From: UMGS973 sp045599945
GTDB lineage: Bacteria; Bacillota; Clostridia; Peptostreptococcales; Anaerovoracaceae
Assembly: GCA_045599945.1 (NCBI GenBank)
Contig: JAZRWY010000041.1
Location: 1 to 46,540 of the forward strand
Length of the DNA stretch: 46,540 nucleotides
Direction: 5' to 3'
This document shows, piece by piece, positions 1-7,523 of this stretch. The position numbers and the translations under genes were made by a program. The notes below the pieces were generated by a model that was given only the letters and a program-made list of their open reading frames with translations, was not told the origin of the DNA and searched no databases. The stretch's first letter is position 1; each line of letters opens with the position of its first letter.

Positions 1-570
1 CATCTCTTTGCCTGTTTCAAATAATGATACAGCATCTTTTCTGGTTTCAATCGGGTAAACGGATGGAATCCTTCTTAATTCATCCGACCCTTTTATTGTA
101 ATCCACTCTTCATGTCTTCCATTTATCTCGGTTTCTTCTCCATTGATATCTCGAACCAATATTTCTCCGCCTCCCAGCGAAATACCTGTAAGCGTAATAG
201 TCTCCTTCTGAGAGGACACTGTCAGTTTTCCCATTTCCGTCGGAGTTCCTTCCATTCTGTCAGTAAACTCAAACTCATAGGTAAGTCCCCGCTCTCTGGC
301 GACTTCATATATGCTGCCGAGGTCATCCCCGATCAGGTTTTTCCCGAGAATACCGGATAGAAACCCTTTATCGCTGTCCATTCCGTAAAAGGTCCGTGCA
401 TAATCTCCTTTTGTACTCATCTCAATTTTAAGATGCTCCGGCTCACCCTTCAAGATGCTTCCTGCAATCCTTCCTATTCTAAAAGGCCCTACTGTGTTGG
501 AACTGGAAGGGCCCTGTGTTTCCGGTGCCAGTACATCATTAAAAATGGATACATTGGTTTTCTGTTTCAT
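1..570 (-). CDS. L-serine ammonia-lyase, iron-sulfur dependent (N-terminal 190 residues, runs off left edge)
   Basis: Deaminates L-serine to pyruvate and ammonia in the cytoplasm. The frame read from 570 is open to base 1 and starts MKQKTNVSIFNDVLAPETQG. A PSSSNT motif follows, the serine-rich substrate loop of the SdaA beta domain (PSSSHT in Escherichia coli), then a stretch rich in FYGMDSDKGF and SLGGGE, typical of the single-chain clostridial enzymes. The start is set by a GAGGGG ribosome binding site six bases upstream of the ATG. A promoter lies just upstream. The C-terminal [4Fe-4S]-binding alpha domain would lie outside the window, so its cysteines cannot be checked. Family assignment is firm; whether the gene is one-piece or split cannot be seen. 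Confidence 0.8.
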   Translation of the reverse strand, partial: MKQKTNVSIFNDVLAPETQGPSSSNTVGPFRIGRIAGSILKGEPEHLKIEMSTKGDYARTFYGMDSDKGFLSGILGKNLIGDDLGSIYEVARERGLTYEFEFTDRMEGTPTEMGKLTVSSQKETITLTGISLGGGEILVRDINGEETEINGRHEEWITIKGSDELRRIPSVYPIETRKDAVSLFETGKEM

Positions 571-604
571 ATTTCCCCTCTATCACTGTTTAACGCCTAT
601 GGTC

Positions 605-634
605 ATTATATCATCACATAGCTTCCGATTCCAA
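605..634 (-). promoter_or_regulatory. Sigma-A type promoter of the serine ammonia-lyase gene
   Basis: On the minus strand there is a TTGGAA -35 box (629-634) and a perfect TATAAT -10 box (605-610) with an 18-base spacer, about 35 bases upstream of the start codon at 570. Confidence 0.6.
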
Positions 635-792
635 GTGTTTTTGAATCCCCTGTCACTTCAGCCTTTCCAATAGATTGCCCAGTTTCATTTTGCTGCAGAC
701 GAAATATTATCTGCCATATTGTGAAAAGCAATATCTGTTTCATTCCTCTGATTTTTAGAAAGAACACAAAATAAATTTACAGAATGAAATGT

Positions 793-821
793 TTGTGCTA
801 GACTAAATTCTGTTATATTAA
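793..821 (+). promoter_or_regulatory. Probable promoter of the CPBP protease gene
   Basis: TTGTGC (793-798) and TATTAA (816-821) are separated by 17 bases and end 17 bases before the start codon at 839. Both boxes are imperfect, so this is a moderate call. Confidence 0.4.
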
Positions 822-838
822 AAAATATGGAGTAAATT

Positions 839-1723
839 ATGAAAAAGAAAGATAAAGCAGAAAAAATACGAAACCATAGTATTCTGGACCACCCTATACC
901 AGGATACTTCATCCTCTTCATCTATGCAGAGCTGTTTACAGGAATCATAGGTGCTCTGGATAATACACTTTCCTTCATTCCAGGATATGAACTTCTTGCA
1001 ACTGTTGAAATCGGAGATCAGACATACGAGTCAAACGGTGCAATGGGAATCTTCTGTGCCATTGGTGCACTGATTTCTCTCCTGATTTTTAAGCGCTGGT
1101 TTCAGGGTTCCTTTGAAGGCTCCCTTGTAAAAAAGAACCTGCTGACGGGGCTGATCATTGCTGCCCCATTTGTGGCTCTCCACGTTACAGGAAGCATCAT
1201 CAGCCTGTTTCAGTTCGGAGCTACAGAATATGTTTTCGCATCATTTCTTCGCTGCCTGTGCCCTGCCTTTTCTGAGGAAATCACATTCAGAGGACTTGGC
1301 ATTTCCAACTATATGAGAACCATCAGAAGTGAAAAACAGATTATGACCATCTTCCTGCTTTCCGGCATTTCATTTGGGCTGATTCATGTACTGAATTCTC
1401 TTGCCGGCGCAGATCTTGGTTTAAGCATCATTCAGGCAATCTATGCCGGCGGAGTCGGTCTCCTGTTTGGTGCCATCTTCCTGAGAACCGGGAACCTGTG
1501 GCCTACCATCATTGCCCACGGAATCGTGGACTTTGTAGAGCTCTGCAGAGCAGATCTTTCTGCAACAGGCGGCGTCATTTCATCCTTCTGCCCCGGTGAC
1601 TGGATTACGATTGCAGTTGGAATCCTTGGAGGAATCTTCTCCTTCTATCTGATCCGTAAAGAGAAACGAAATGAAATTATGAAACTCTGGGCAGAAAAAT
1701 GGCACAGAAACTTATCCGAGTAA
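839..1723 (+). CDS. CPBP family intramembrane glutamic endopeptidase (CAAX protease/bacteriocin-processing family)
   Basis: A 294-residue polytopic membrane protein with about seven or eight hydrophobic segments. It carries the three family motifs: EExxxR (Glu146, Glu147, Arg151 in SEEITFRG), a conserved His in FGLIHVL (His183), and HGIVDF (His227). These residues form the intramembrane active site in the Rce1/CPBP (Abi) family. The start is supported by GGAG eight bases upstream. Family members serve in prenyl-protein processing, bacteriocin self-immunity or membrane-protein control. No bacteriocin or prenylation gene is visible nearby, so the substrate is unknown. The gene stands alone and ends at a hairpin terminator shared with the convergent RND gene. 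Confidence 0.85.
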   Translation: MKKKDKAEKIRNHSILDHPIPGYFILFIYAELFTGIIGALDNTLSFIPGYELLATVEIGDQTYESNGAMGIFCAIGALISLLIFKRWFQGSFEGSLVKKNLLTGLIIAAPFVALHVTGSIISLFQFGATEYVFASFLRCLCPAFSEEITFRGLGISNYMRTIRSEKQIMTIFLLSGISFGLIHVLNSLAGADLGLSIIQAIYAGGVGLLFGAIFLRTGNLWPTIIAHGIVDFVELCRADLSATGGVISSFCPGDWITIAVGILGGIFSFYLIRKEKRNEIMKLWAEKWHRNLSE

Positions 1724-1730
1724 TTCAAAA

Positions 1731-1777
1731 GACCTAAGGAACATCTTATACTGAGATATCCCTTAGGTCCTGTTTTT
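1731..1777 (+). terminator. Rho-independent terminator between convergent genes
   Basis: A perfect 9-bp stem GACCTAAGG/CCTTAGGTC (1731-1739 with 1761-1769) is followed by TGTTTTTT. The short A-tract on the left side could let it work weakly for the opposite strand as well. Confidence 0.8.
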
Positions 1778-4700
1778 TATTTTTCTTCTTCTGTAATACC
1801 GTCTCCATCGAAGTAACTTTCTTCTTCAGGATTCTCCAGTTCAGATACACTGCCCTCCTGCGCCAGGATGCTGTCACTATCCAGTTCTGAAAAGATTTCC
1901 GTTTCTTCTTCGGAAGCATTCGATACAATGGACCCGATCTCTCCATTATCTGTAATCAATACCTGCGAAATGTCCAGATCCGCTTCTTTTCGGAATTTAT
2001 ATTTTTCTCCATTCAACAGATCATACAGAACCGGAACAATCAGCAGCGTCAATGCTGTTGCATAGAGCAGTCCGCCGATGCAGACAATTGCAACCGGCTG
2101 CATCATGTCTGTTCCTGCGGTCTTGCCGATTGCCATGATGGAAAGGCCCATGACCGTGGTAAGCGCTGTCATCAGTACCGGACGGATTCTGTTCATGCCG
2201 GCTTCCACAATCGCATCCCGCTTGGAATATCCTTCTGCCCGCAGCTGATTGACAAAATCAATAAGAACAATTCCATTGTTTACTATGATACCCGACAGCA
2301 TGACAAATCCAATCATCGCGATGACCGATATTTCCTTTCCCGTAATCAGAAGACCGAGAAGACCACCGGTAAATGCCAGCGGAATGGTAAACATGATAAT
2401 GAATGGTGACAGGAATGACTGGAACTGTGCAACCATAATCAGATAAATCAATATGATTCCGACCAGCATCATGAGAACCAGGTCTTTCATCGCATCGTAA
2501 ATCGTCTCTGCAAGACCGGAGGATTCATAGGAAACTCCCTTTGGCTCCTCATAGTCACTCTTTAATTTCTTTTCAACTGCAGTGGTTACAAGTGTAACAT
2601 TGTGTTTCTCATCGATTTCACCGGTAATCGTCACATATGTTCTCTGGTTATGTCTCTTAATGGAATGAAGCGTTGTCTTGTCCTGAATTTCACAGATGTC
2701 CTTCAGTTTCACTGTTACTTCTTTTCCATCCTGTTTTTTGTTTGTAAATTTATAATTCTTGATGAATTTCGGCGTTAATTTGTCGGAATTTGCACCTTTT
2801 ACTACAACATCATATTCATCGCCATCCCAGGATATGGTCGTTGCCTCATTTTCCTTTGTGAGAGCTGCTGCTATCTCCTGATATACCTGTGCGACTGTCA
2901 GTCCCTTCTTTGCTGCCTTTTCCTTATCTACAACAAAATGAATTTCAGGGTCGGTATCTTCAATTCCATCATCCACTTCTGTAATGCCATCCACCTCTTT
3001 CATGAGTTTTCCGACTTTCTTTGCTTCTTTCTGAAGCTGATCGGTATCTTCCCCGTAAAGGGTAATGGATACTCCGGAGCCGCCCATGGCATCCATGTAT
3101 GTCGTCATGATGGAAGAACCGCCTGCAGCCGTAATCTCTGCATCAAAATCTTTGCACTTTTCATTGATTTCTTCTGCAATCTCCTGGCTGGAACGCTTCA
3201 TCTTTTCATTGCAGTTGATATACAGCGTGGATGATGTGGCATTGGAGGATTCACTGCTGCTCATGGACATTCCGTAGGAACTTCCATTGGAAAGAAGTGC
3301 TCCTACCTGCTCCACCTCTTCAACATCCATGACAACATCTACAACCTTGTCTGTCATTTCCTTGGTATCCTTCGTCTCACTGCCTTCCGGCATCTCAATC
3401 ATTACCTGCATCTGCGGTGATGTCATTTCAGGAATAAAGGTGAATCCCTTCACAAGGCAAAGGCCGACGCTTCCTCCCAAAAGAATCAATGCAGCCAGCA
3501 ATGTCACCGCCCTGTGTTTCAGGGACCATTGCAGAACAGACCGGTATCTGTTCTTGAATCCATTGAACTTTCTCTGCTCCTTGATTGCGATGTTTTCCAG
3601 AAGCGATGCAGACATTGCAGGAACAAGGGTCATGGCTACCAGAAGAGATGCCATCAGCGCAAATGCAATGGTAAGTGCCATGTCTGTAAACAGTTCCCGT
3701 GTAATGCCATCTGTAAATATAATCGGAACAAATACACAGATTGTTGTCAGTGTAGATGCCGTAATTGCTGCTGCTACCTGTTTTGCACCGGCAATTGCCG
3801 CCTTTGGCGCAGATATGCCCTGCTGCCTCAGTCTCATCGTATTCTCGATGACTACAATGGAATTATCCACCAGCATTCCTACAGCAACTGCAAGACCCGA
3901 AAGGGAAATCATGTTCAGCGTTACGCCTGCAAAATACATGCATACTACTGCAAAGATCAGCGAAATCGGAATGGCAAGAAGCACAATCATGGTTGGCCTC
4001 CAGTCCCTTAAGAACAGGGCCAGAATGATGATGGCAAACAATGCACCAAGACCGAGTGCCTGCAGAATGGACCCGATAACCAGCTTAATGTAGTATCCCT
4101 GGTCCATCATGGATTCAAAATTCAATCCTTCATATTCCTTTTCAAGGGACTGGAACTTCTCCTCGATATTATCACAGACTTCCGCTGTTGCATAATTGGA
4201 TTGCTTATTAAAGGAAAGAAGTATTCCATCCTGTCCATTGATCTTTGAATAAAGTTCATCTGCGTTATCTGTCTTGACAACATCTGCCACATCGCTGACC
4301 CGGATGATTCCGATTCCGTCAACGCCTGTATCAAATAAGACGGTATTCTTGATTCCCTTTAAGGATTTCACTTCATCTCCAACGCTTACCAGATATTTTG
4401 TATCCCCTATGCTCGTATAGCCGGCAGGCATGTCAAAATTCTGTGCCGCCAGCATCTTTGCTACGGAATCCATGGTAAGGGCTTCTCCCAGATCCGCCTG
4501 TTTCAGTGCTTCATCTCTGGAATCATCCAGCTGATCACGGGCATCATCCAGCTGCTTTTTCGAGGAATCAATGGTGCTTTGTGCGGAAGCAAACTGTGCA
4601 TCTGCAGAGCTGAACTGCTCCAGTGCCTCATAAGACCCTTTCTGCGCCTGGGCATAGGCATCCTGAAGCTGCTCTAATGCTGCATCCATTTCTTTCCCTG

Positions 4701-5628
4701 TTTTCCCAAGGACTTTCAGCTGTCCTTCCGTATCTGCCAGTTTTGCCTCCAGCTGCATCTGCGTCATCGGGTCCAGAAGCCCGGATTCCAGCTGGGCCTT
4801 CAGTGCATCTCGGGTTCCTTCCAGAATCTTGACCTGCGTTGCTATGGAGTTGGCCTGTGACTGTGCAGCACTCAGCTTTGCATTGGCATCTGCCAGTTTA
4901 TCATTCGCTTGATCTTTCTGCTTTTCAAATGATTTCTTCTGACTCTTCAGTTCGGAATCTGCCTTGTCCAGTTTCTTTTTACCATCCTGAAGTTTTTTCT
5001 CTGCTTTCGCCAGTTCGCTGTTTACCGATGCAAGCACCTGATTGTTGATTTTATCAATCTTGTCCTGCGAAATGATTACATTAATCTGCGCCTGAAGAAT
5101 ACCGGAATCGTCAATGCTTGCAACACCGTCAATACCCTCCAGCTTATTCATCAGCGTATCCTCTACAAAGGATGACAGTTCGGCATTATCCATACCCTCT
5201 CTGCTGACGGTCGACAGATTAACAGGGATCATGGACGGATTGATTTTCAGAATGGTAGGCGAGCCTACTTTATCATCCCAGTCATAGGATATGAGATTCG
5301 TGCTCTGCAGAATATCTACAGAAACCGTGTCCATGTTCACTTTATTGTTAAACTCGAGTATGACCAGCGAAAAGTTTGCATTGGATACGGATTCAACATT
5401 TTTAATGTTTTCCAGAGTAGAAAGCGACTTTTCCATCGGTCTGGAGATTTCTTCTTCCACCTCCTCCGGCGTTGCTCCCGGGTAGGTTGTCATTACAATG
5501 ACATATGGCATATCCATGTTCGGCATCAGATCCGGTGTCATCTTGATGAAGGATACAACACCAAGCACCAGTACCAGAACTACAGCTACTACAATGGTCA
5601 CCGGTTTTTTTACGCTAAATTTTGTCAT
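1777..5628 (-). CDS. RND superfamily efflux transporter (AcrB-like fold) with an inserted coiled coil
   Basis: A 1283-residue proton-driven exporter. It starts with TM1, then a porter region, TM2-6, a second porter region, and TM8-12, as in AcrB. The TM4 motif reads GMLVDNSIVVIEN with the proton-relay Asp near residue 586 and Asn in place of the second Asp, a variant I believe is common in Gram-positive RND proteins. Residues about 200-378 form a long Lys/Glu/Ala/Gln-rich heptad coiled coil inserted in the first porter domain, which AcrB lacks. The last 65 residues are an acidic cytoplasmic tail. No membrane-fusion or TolC gene is nearby, as expected in a monoderm. It sits 1 base after the TetR gene, so the two are co-transcribed and probably translationally coupled. 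The substrate is unknown. Confidence 0.9.
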   Translation of the reverse strand: MTKFSVKKPVTIVVAVVLVLVLGVVSFIKMTPDLMPNMDMPYVIVMTTYPGATPEEVEEEISRPMEKSLSTLENIKNVESVSNANFSLVILEFNNKVNMDTVSVDILQSTNLISYDWDDKVGSPTILKINPSMIPVNLSTVSREGMDNAELSSFVEDTLMNKLEGIDGVASIDDSGILQAQINVIISQDKIDKINNQVLASVNSELAKAEKKLQDGKKKLDKADSELKSQKKSFEKQKDQANDKLADANAKLSAAQSQANSIATQVKILEGTRDALKAQLESGLLDPMTQMQLEAKLADTEGQLKVLGKTGKEMDAALEQLQDAYAQAQKGSYEALEQFSSADAQFASAQSTIDSSKKQLDDARDQLDDSRDEALKQADLGEALTMDSVAKMLAAQNFDMPAGYTSIGDTKYLVSVGDEVKSLKGIKNTVLFDTGVDGIGIIRVSDVADVVKTDNADELYSKINGQDGILLSFNKQSNYATAEVCDNIEEKFQSLEKEYEGLNFESMMDQGYYIKLVIGSILQALGLGALFAIIILALFLRDWRPTMIVLLAIPISLIFAVVCMYFAGVTLNMISLSGLAVAVGMLVDNSIVVIENTMRLRQQGISAPKAAIAGAKQVAAAITASTLTTICVFVPIIFTDGITRELFTDMALTIAFALMASLLVAMTLVPAMSASLLENIAIKEQRKFNGFKNRYRSVLQWSLKHRAVTLLAALILLGGSVGLCLVKGFTFIPEMTSPQMQVMIEMPEGSETKDTKEMTDKVVDVVMDVEEVEQVGALLSNGSSYGMSMSSSESSNATSSTLYINCNEKMKRSSQEIAEEINEKCKDFDAEITAAGGSSIMTTYMDAMGGSGVSITLYGEDTDQLQKEAKKVGKLMKEVDGITEVDDGIEDTDPEIHFVVDKEKAAKKGLTVAQVYQEIAAALTKENEATTISWDGDEYDVVVKGANSDKLTPKFIKNYKFTNKKQDGKEVTVKLKDICEIQDKTTLHSIKRHNQRTYVTITGEIDEKHNVTLVTTAVEKKLKSDYEEPKGVSYESSGLAETIYDAMKDLVLMMLVGIILIYLIMVAQFQSFLSPFIIMFTIPLAFTGGLLGLLITGKEISVIAMIGFVMLSGIIVNNGIVLIDFVNQLRAEGYSKRDAIVEAGMNRIRPVLMTALTTVMGLSIMAIGKTAGTDMMQPVAIVCIGGLLYATALTLLIVPVLYDLLNGEKYKFRKEADLDISQVLITDNGEIGSIVSNASEEETEIFSELDSDSILAQEGSVSELENPEEESYFDGDGITEEEK

Positions 5629-5629
5629 T

Positions 5630-6244
5630 CTATCGTTCTCCTCTATCCTTTACTGCTCCATATGCTATGATATCTGCTCTTACTTTAAAAGCCTCAATGA
5701 TCTGCTGTTTTCTTTCCATGTTTCGAAACATTTCTCCTGCTGTATATTCAAACATGCCTAGTCCCAGATGAATCAGCTGTTCCTTTTCATATTCCGTTGA
5801 CAGTCTCAGTTCGCTGGTCGGAATATACTTTTTCAGTTCGCTGACCAGAATGTTTTCATCTTCTGACATGTCCAGCATGAAACTTTCAAAAAGGTTCGCA
5901 TCTGTAATGGTATTCCCGATTACTTTTACCGCTGTATCATTCTCCATGTTCCGGGCAATGCTTTCCAGAATATCTACGGCAGCATCTGTCAGATTTTCCT
6001 GACGCCGGAGGCTTTCGGCAACTGTCGTTCCCATTGCTCTTCGTATGTCCGAAAACATGTATCGTACAAGATCATCCTTATCTTCAAAATACTGATAGAA
6101 ACTTCCCCTGGGTATTCCCGCTCTTTTAATGATCATATTGATGGAAACATCCGCATATCTGTTTTCTTCCAGCAGTTCGAACGTTGCTATCATGATTCTC
6201 TTCTTTTTTTCCTCCGGCAGATGGAAGAATGTATCTTTTGGCAT
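5630..6244 (-). CDS. TetR family transcriptional repressor of the RND pump
   Basis: A 204-residue protein with an N-terminal helix-turn-helix (about residues 12-55, ending in IPRGSFYQYFEDKDDL, the classic TetR recognition-helix signature) and a helical ligand-binding C-terminal domain. The ATG at 6244 is preferred because AGGAAAGGAAAT lies directly upstream; a longer reading frame would start inside an operator. It is the first gene of a two-gene operon with the RND transporter. Two TGACA-N3-TGTCA palindromes flank its promoter, which suggests autorepression relieved by an efflux substrate. The ligand cannot be inferred. Confidence 0.9.
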   Translation of the reverse strand: MPKDTFFHLPEEKKKRIMIATFELLEENRYADVSINMIIKRAGIPRGSFYQYFEDKDDLVRYMFSDIRRAMGTTVAESLRRQENLTDAAVDILESIARNMENDTAVKVIGNTITDANLFESFMLDMSEDENILVSELKKYIPTSELRLSTEYEKEQLIHLGLGMFEYTAGEMFRNMERKQQIIEAFKVRADIIAYGAVKDRGER

Positions 6245-6268
6245 TATTATTTCCTTTCCTAACAAAAA

Positions 6269-6281
6269 TGACAACGTGTCA
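6269..6281. promoter_or_regulatory. Candidate TetR operator O1
   Basis: TGACAACGTGTCA is a perfect 5-3-5 palindrome lying just downstream of the predicted transcription start of the TetR-RND operon. It matches O2, 32 bases away centre to centre (about three helical turns). Confidence 0.7.
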
Positions 6282-6292
6282 TAATATATAAG

Positions 6293-6321
6293 ATTATATA
6301 TGACAGGTTGTCACAAGTCAA
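6293..6321 (-). promoter_or_regulatory. Promoter of the TetR-RND operon
   Basis: On the minus strand TTGACT (6316-6321), a 17-base spacer and TATAAT (6293-6298) make a near-consensus sigma-A promoter. Its spacer contains operator O2. Confidence 0.75.
6301..6313. promoter_or_regulatory. Candidate TetR operator O2
   Basis: TGACAGGTTGTCA is a second perfect TGACA-N3-TGTCA palindrome. It sits inside the 17-base spacer of the minus-strand promoter, where a bound repressor would block RNA polymerase. Confidence 0.7.
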
Positions 6322-6338
6322 TGGATACCCGGCACAAG

Positions 6339-6367
6339 TTGAAAAGAATTTTGCCGGATGATATAAT
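6339..6367 (+). promoter_or_regulatory. Promoter of the EamA transporter gene
   Basis: TTGAAA (6339-6344), 17 bases, TATAAT (6362-6367). Transcription would start near 6374, giving a very short leader before the GGAGGA ribosome binding site. It lies about 30 bases beyond operator O2, so TetR control of this gene is possible but not shown. Confidence 0.65.
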
Positions 6368-6386
6368 GAGAAAAACGGAGGACAAT

Positions 6387-7322
6387 ATGAACAGACTGAA
6401 ACTGTATGCTGTCGCCATCCTGTTCACACTCTCTACAGGTTTTTCATTTTATGGAATCAAAATGTGCATTCCATATGGCGATACCCTTACCCTTCTGGCT
6501 TTCAGATTTACAGCAGCCCTCATCGCTGTCGGTCTGTGGCTTCTGGGACTGAAGCTCCTCGGCATGTATCCGGAAACGCCGGCAGGAAGACCAAAAAAGA
6601 ATATATACGGATCAGCAGCATTCTATGTGCTTTTCATGATTTTTCAGATTTTCGGACTATACTATGCAACGTCCATCGAAGGCGCCATCGTATTTGCTTT
6701 CGGACCGGTTTTTACTAAGATTATTGCGCGGATTGTCCTGGGGGAGCGCTCCACAAAGCTGCAGCTGTTTTTCGTGACACTGACCGTTACGTCCGTCATC
6801 ATCATGATTGTGCTGAATGCTACAGATATCACCATGTCCATACCCGGCATGCTTCTGATGCTGCTTTCCAGCCTCTGCATGTCGTGCTCAAATGTATGCA
6901 CCAGATATATCCGTGGGGTTTTCAAACCGATTGAAATCACGACACACATCGTCATCCTGGGCTTTGTCGTGTTCAATGGTGCAAATATTGCAAGACATGT
7001 CGCCGGCGGAACTCTGAATGAATACTTAGAACCGCTGTCACATCCGCAGTTTGCCTTCTGGATTTCATTTCTTGGAATCTTCTGCATCCTGCTGACGGCA
7101 CAGTTCATGTCCTATATGCTTTCAAGAATGCAGGTGCTCCAGTCCACTATATGGGGAAATGCTTCCACTGTGGTAACCATCACAGTCGGCGCCCTCCTGC
7201 TTGGAGAACCGCTCCAATGGTTCCATATCCTGTGCGGAATCCTGGTTCTGACCGGAGTCATAGGTTTATCTCTGGCACCGGCCCCAGCGAAAAACGATGG
7301 CAAAAAACTTGCCGATGCGTAA
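6387..7322 (+). CDS. EamA/DMT superfamily transporter
   Basis: A 311-residue membrane protein with about ten transmembrane helices in two EamA repeats, the usual layout of drug/metabolite exporters. The start at 6387 (MNRLKLYAV) follows CGGAGGA by four bases. An upstream in-frame ATG at 6300 lies inside operator O2 and has no ribosome binding site, so it is rejected. The gene is divergent from the TetR-RND operon and has its own promoter. Likely exports a small metabolite or amino acid; the substrate cannot be read from sequence. Confidence 0.85.
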   Translation: MNRLKLYAVAILFTLSTGFSFYGIKMCIPYGDTLTLLAFRFTAALIAVGLWLLGLKLLGMYPETPAGRPKKNIYGSAAFYVLFMIFQIFGLYYATSIEGAIVFAFGPVFTKIIARIVLGERSTKLQLFFVTLTVTSVIIMIVLNATDITMSIPGMLLMLLSSLCMSCSNVCTRYIRGVFKPIEITTHIVILGFVVFNGANIARHVAGGTLNEYLEPLSHPQFAFWISFLGIFCILLTAQFMSYMLSRMQVLQSTIWGNASTVVTITVGALLLGEPLQWFHILCGILVLTGVIGLSLAPAPAKNDGKKLADA

Positions 7323-7490
7323 AACCGCTGGAATGTCCTCTAATGAATACTACCTCCTTGATATCTTGATATGTGGCTGGCCGGCCCCATTCATCTTATC
7401 ATAGGAGGTTTGTTCTGTTTGAAGCTAAAGCTTCTTAATTCTCATCTGCACGGCAGGTGAATGAATCACGCGGAAGCAACACTGTTAATA
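7323..7490. other. Intergenic stretch without a recognisable gene
   Basis: Between two convergent genes. It holds a GGCCGGCC palindrome near 7377-7385, an AGGAGG at 7404-7408 followed by no sizeable frame, and a small hairpin GAAGC-TAAA-GCTTC (7421-7434). No protein or known RNA family was recognised. Confidence 0.4.
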
Positions 7491-7516
7491 CAGCCTCCGG
7501 CAAATGCCGGAGGCTG
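7491..7516. terminator. Strong hairpin between convergent genes, probable bidirectional terminator
   Basis: CAGCCTCCGGC/GCCGGAGGCTG is a perfect 11-bp stem with an AAAT loop, located immediately after the stop of the large surface-protein gene. Neither side has a good T-tract, so it may act as a 3' stabiliser rather than a terminator. Confidence 0.55.
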
Positions 7517-7523
7517 CTATTCA

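Noticed and set aside
3287..4093. A 268-codon frame on the plus strand inside the RND gene
   Set aside because: It is antisense to a clear 1283-residue RND transporter, has no ribosome binding site, and its translation has no domain-like pattern.
6300..6386. Extended N-terminus of the EamA transporter
   Set aside because: The first ATG lies in an operator palindrome, upstream of the best promoter, and has no ribosome binding site; GGAGGA supports 6387.
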